A stretch of DNA of 64,000 nt, from NCBI GenBank assembly GCA_951804985.1, contig OX638132.1:12009529-12073528 (forward strand). Direction: 5' to 3'. The notes beneath the pieces are model-generated. The model saw nothing but the letters and a program-made list of their open reading frames with translations, did no database searches and had not been told where the DNA came from. The translations under genes and the position numbers were made by a program. Each line of letters starts with the position of its first letter. The first letter of the stretch is position 1. The DNA is from Dryomyza anilis. Lineage: Eukaryota; Arthropoda; Insecta; Diptera; Dryomyzidae. Of the stretch, positions 60,250 through 64,000 are shown in pieces.

Positions 60250-60598
60250 AGAAGAAGCACAATGAATGATACACTAGACTGACAACGTATTTTCATGATT
60301 TGAAATCGAGAAAAGATCAACCCCCAAAAATGCTCTATTGGATGCGAAAGTCGATGTGGAGAATTTTAAGCGAAATCCCAATATGGGAAATGACCCGCCG
60401 GGACCTCAGAGTTTGCGTTTTGGTGCCCAAATTGACAATTTTAAAATTTAATTGAAATAATGTCTCCCAAGTGCAATAAACTAAAAAAGTGAATATGTCA
60501 TTTGCTAGGAAATTTCAATACTGTTTTAACAAACTATCTACGAAAAAATTCGTCTTAAAAAATACAGAATAAGTAGTGGTTATTATAAAGGGCACTCT
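60250..60598 (+). mobile_element. TIR element, AGACTGACAACG end, copy 2 (truncated)
   Basis: ACACTAGACTGACAACGTAT to GGGCACTCTT parallels 44918-45250. Confidence 0.6.
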
Positions 60599-60815
60599 TA
60601 ATAATAATAATAGTTTGGCACTACAGTCCTATAAGAACTTCGGCCGAGCTCTCTCACCATTTTGCGCTGTGCGTGTTATATTTGTACTCAAAGTGGTGAG
60701 ACCTACAGTTTATTGCCGAATCCGAACGGCGGTTGAGAGCTTTTCATAGGCATTGTTTTACTCTCGTAGGTTTGCCATTATTGCCGAGAGGTAGCGCGGT
60801 AAGAAAAATGTTTCT
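60598..60815 (-). mobile_element. tRNA-derived SINE, 5'-truncated
   Basis: Tail and body in minus orientation (AATAATAGTTTGGCACTACA, CGAATCCGAACGGCGG, TAGCGCGGTA). The tRNA-like head is absent. Confidence 0.82.
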
Positions 60816-60876
60816 TTTAGAGGTTTTGAGTAATGAACGTTCAAAGTAAAAAATTTCGACTAAACTCAGCTATAAC

Positions 60877-62425
60877 TAGGGAATACAATTTGTACCAGTT
60901 TTCGTAATCCCGGGAGTTCGGGATTGAACACTTTTCAATCCCGGGATCCCGGGATTAGTTCAAAATACAAGTAATTTTGAAAAATATTTGTTTTACTCCA
61001 TACTTAAACCATAATTTGACTTTTTTTTAGTTATTTTTAAAGCATTTAAGATATAATAGCTGGAACGTCAACGGTTCTATTTTGAGAAAACTTGACAGCA
61101 TTCGATTGAACTGGATAGAACTAGCTTTTGATCTGGTTCTAGTTGTTTCTTGGTGTTTTGTTTTGTAGAAAATAGAGCTTTGACTCTAGATCACACGCCA
61201 CGGGAACACAGTTAATGATTAACAGGAACTTATTTTAAAGATAATAGATATTGTCTAAACTAACGATAAAAATAACTAAACTTCTGGTAGTTTTCTATAT
61301 TTAGAAATTTGCTATTTTAACAATTTTTCGTCAAAAAACAAAATAAATTACATATTTTGAGTTTTATACACAAGATAGTCTTTATCAGATTTCTTCTCAA
61401 AAAGTTACGAAAAAGAAACAATTAGTATACAATAATAATTAATAATAGTAGCCGCGGTAGCTCAGTGGTTAGTGCGTTGGACTGCGAGCCGAAAGGTCCC
61501 CGGTTCAAACCTGGACTGGGGGCTAACAACATCTTTTCATAGAAACATTTTTCTATACCGCTCGGCAGTAAATGGCAAACCTACGAGAGTAAAACATTGC
61601 CTATGAAAAGCTCTCAACCGCCGTTCGGATTCGGCAATAAACTGTAGGTCCCACCACTTTGAGCACAAATGTAACACGCACATCTCAAAATGGTGAGAGA
61701 GCCTAAGTTCTTATAGGACAGTAGTGCCAAACTATTATTATTATTAATAATTAATAATAATCTTTATAAAAAAAAAAAATAAAACACAAATTAGGTAAAG
61801 GGACCGAATATTTAAAAGTACAACCGATAAAAAGTTTATAATTTCAGTTGTGAGTTTGACTATGTTCAAACCCCCATAAACTATTTATATTATGATATCC
61901 TAAATACAAACAAAATATTTCAAAAATGGTCTAAAAATTTTAGAATTTATGTCCAAATATGTATGTAAAAACTTATTAGAATTTTAGCATTTCTGTAAAT
62001 ATTAAAATTTGTCTACACAGTAAAATAACAATTAGGTTAAAAGTTTTTATTTTTATAAAATTATAATAAATCGAATCAAATAAAACGTATAATAATGCAA
62101 TGTCAAAATTTCTTTAAGTAATTATTGGTATCTAGTACCAAATTTTTTAATCTCATTGATTTATCTCTTAAATATAAGACTCTGGCTTTAGCTTTTCAAA
62201 ATTAGGATAAATTAAATTCATTGCTTTATATACTAAATTTTCAATCATGTTTCGTATTGAGAGCTCTGGATTGAATTTTACTATAGTATAGTGGAATGAA
62301 TAGTACTATTACAAAATAGTGATTTTTTGCCAATCCCGAAAATCCCGGGATTAGTACTTTTTAATACCGTGATTTTCGGGACTAGAAAATGGTCGGGATC
62401 CCGAATCCCGGGATTGTATTCCCTA
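60877..62425. mobile_element. hAT-like non-autonomous element with nested SINE (1,549 bp)
   Basis: Ends TAGGGAATACAAT and ATTGTATTCCCTA. Perfect 8-bp target duplication GCTATAAC at 60869-60876 and 62426-62433. Subterminal AATCCCGGGAT palindromic motifs are repeated near both ends, plausible transposase-binding sites. The SINE at 61451-61745 lies inside. No transposase. Confidence 0.88.
61451..61745 (+). mobile_element. tRNA-derived SINE, full length (reference copy)
   Basis: GCCGCGGTAGCTCAGTGGTT (box A TAGCTCAGTGG) and GGTTCAAACCT (box B), 32 nt apart, then a body of about 220 bp and an (ATT)n tail. AATAATTAATAATA on both sides is a likely target duplication. Mobilised by a LINE in trans, by analogy with other SINEs. 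Confidence 0.9.
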
Positions 62426-62645
62426 GCTATAACGCACCCTATCGATCAGGATTCGCACTATTCGGTAGTAAATGTGGGTATTGCATGAAAGGATATTAAT
62501 TTTTCTATAAATTAAAATCAATTTGAACGTACAAACGTTTGAAAGTTTTTGTTGGATAACTTTCAAATTCAAAAATTTCAACTAAATTTAGCAATAACGC
62601 CTCTAGCGGCCACAATAGGAACGTTCCGGCAGTAAGAGTGGTTAT

Positions 62646-63129
62646 TAGGCCGGGTCGGTCTCCATACAAACAAAAAAAAAATTGAAAGTCCGCCCCAAAA
62701 ATGAAAGATTATCTCTCAAAAGTGTCAGAAAGAAAAAAAAATATTTTTTGGAATCCTCCAAAAACCACCTAAACGGTTTTTCATGTCCGATCATGAAGTT
62801 TTATATACCGTTGAAAATGTTTAAGCTGCTAACATATTTGTCCCATAGGTTGAATTGACCTCCGAGATCACCTTCGATGAGTGACATCACTGTTTTCAAA
62901 CTTCTACCCCCCTAAATGCAATTTTGTTTCTCATATAATTAAAGATCTCCAAAAATTATTAAATTTTTCTGTTGAAAGTATTTAGATGATCGGACATCAA
63001 ATAAAGAAATTATAACTAAAAAAACACGGTTTTTGGCGAGGTAAAAAAAAAATATTTCTGACACTTTTACGAGGTAAGCTTTCATTTTAGGGGCGGACTT
63101 TCCAACATTTTTTTTTTCGACCCGGCCTA
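62646..63129. mobile_element. hAT-like MITE with long TIRs (484 bp)
   Basis: Ends TAGGCCGGGTCG and CGACCCGGCCTA. The inverted similarity continues inward (AAAGTCCGCCCC, AAAATGAAAG, AAAAGTGTCAGAAA). Perfect 8-bp target duplication GTGGTTAT at 62638-62645 and 63130-63137. Confidence 0.88.
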
Positions 63130-63137
63130 GTGGTTAT

Positions 63138-63655
63138 GGATGACGTATAACTTAAAGTAAATTTTGGCTTAACTGCTTTTAACTGGCAGAAGTTATGAAC
63201 GCTCAAAATTGAAATTTAAAAAAAATACCTTTTTTATATCTTTCATAGCACCCAAAATAAAAAGTATGACAATCGTTTTTTTGGAAAAATATAGTTAAAA
63301 TATTCAGTATTTCAAAAAATGTAACCTAAGCGCAACGTTTTTAAAACTCACGGAGATATTAGAACTTAAAGTGAGAAAAATCAATTCACAAATATTTACT
63401 TTTTAAAATTTTTCAAAGGTCCAAATTTCAATCCGAAAAAAAAAATAATATTATCAATCAGGCCAAATGGTCATAAATAAAACATATTACATATTCTTTG
63501 TTGTATATACTAAAATTGGTAAAGAAAAAAAAGTTAAACTTTAACTAATTATACAGCAAAATCTTATCGATCGATTTTTATTTTTATTATCTTAAAAACA
63601 CGTTCAATAATTTCCAATCAAAGAAAAAAAATTCAAAAATATTCACTACATCGAA
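63138..63655. other. AT-rich, probable Hs6st intron
   Basis: Nothing recognised. Confidence 0.5.
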
Positions 63656-63659
63656 AGAT

Positions 63660-63968
63660 ACAGAGTTTTGGCCAGTGGTCGGGTGTGTAAGCCTGAATAA
63701 TAGGTATTACAATGGAAATTGTACGAGGAAAATACATGGCCTGATTCCACCGGGTAGTGTTTTCTCTCGCTCTATTGGACATCGTACGAAGCAACGCATT
63801 ACAGAGAGAATTCGATCTTCAGTCGCACGATATGTTTGTGGAACAATCTCCCTGCTTCTGTTTATCCCAACAGTTTTAATATTGGATATTTAAAGCAAAC
63901 ATACATCGACACTACTCCATCCTTCCCTTTAACCGATAATCCTTTTTACGGTAAACACTGTGCATGAC
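63660..63968 (+). pseudogene. Non-LTR retrotransposon ORF2 C-terminal end, frameshifted
   Basis: First frame: SLNNRYYNGNCTRKIHGLIP and P. Second frame: LWNNLPASVYPNSFNIGYLK and NPFYGKHCA before a stop. The YYxGxC..xxLIPP and LWNNLPxxV motifs are the familiar tail of LINE-type ORF2 proteins in animals. Frameshifts show it is inactive. Confidence 0.78.
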
Positions 63969-64000
63969 AATAATAGGGGGCAAAACCAGCAAGGAAGCTG

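Noticed and set aside
61451..61525. Genuine tRNA gene
   Set aside because: The head has A and B boxes but a poor anticodon arm, is fused to a 220-bp body, and occurs in several dispersed copies with the same body. It is a SINE.

Overview
The window is nuclear DNA of a cyclorrhaphan or related higher fly. It carries spliced genes with compact GC-richer coding islands in very AT-rich non-coding DNA, glutamine/asparagine/threonine-rich fly-style coding repeats, and a heavy load of small DNA transposons. No prokaryotic features, CRISPR arrays or rRNA are visible. Exon borders were set by hand from GT/AG sites, phase continuity and recognisable protein motifs.

Three protein-coding genes are supported. 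(1) Bases 1 to about 30,040, plus strand: the 3' half of Rim, the Rab3-interacting active-zone scaffold. Ten exons are visible, including a giant low-complexity exon of about 2.9 kb and three exons forming the C-terminal C2B domain, ending at a stop codon at 30040. The zinc finger, PDZ and C2A exons lie upstream of the window. (2) 50,984-53,677, plus strand: a complete seven-exon gene for a secreted collagen of 727 residues, with a signal peptide, an acidic stretch, a thrombospondin N-terminal-like (TSPN) domain and a short interrupted Gly-X-Y region. A TATA box and initiator sit just upstream and a poly(A) signal just downstream. (3) 55,128-56,116, minus strand: the last three exons of Hs6st, heparan sulfate 6-O-sulfotransferase, convergent with the collagen gene. 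Its upstream exons, including the 5'-PAPS loop, are beyond 64,000, so the last 7.9 kb is probably Hs6st intron. The products act at synapses (Rim) and in extracellular matrix or Golgi (collagen, Hs6st); I see no sign that they form one pathway.

The rest is introns and intergenic DNA packed with repeats. There is a tRNA-derived SINE family of about 300 bp (five loci); several hAT-like non-autonomous elements with 8-bp target duplications; a Transib-like element with a CGGCG target duplication and a CACAGTG end, inserted inside one SINE copy; several inverted-repeat MITE families, some nested; fossil non-LTR retrotransposon pieces; and satellites with 16, 26 and about 41-bp units. Rim introns hold a cluster of CRE sites followed by a TATA/initiator pair, a possible internal promoter, and a 315-nt AG-free zone ahead of the giant exon.
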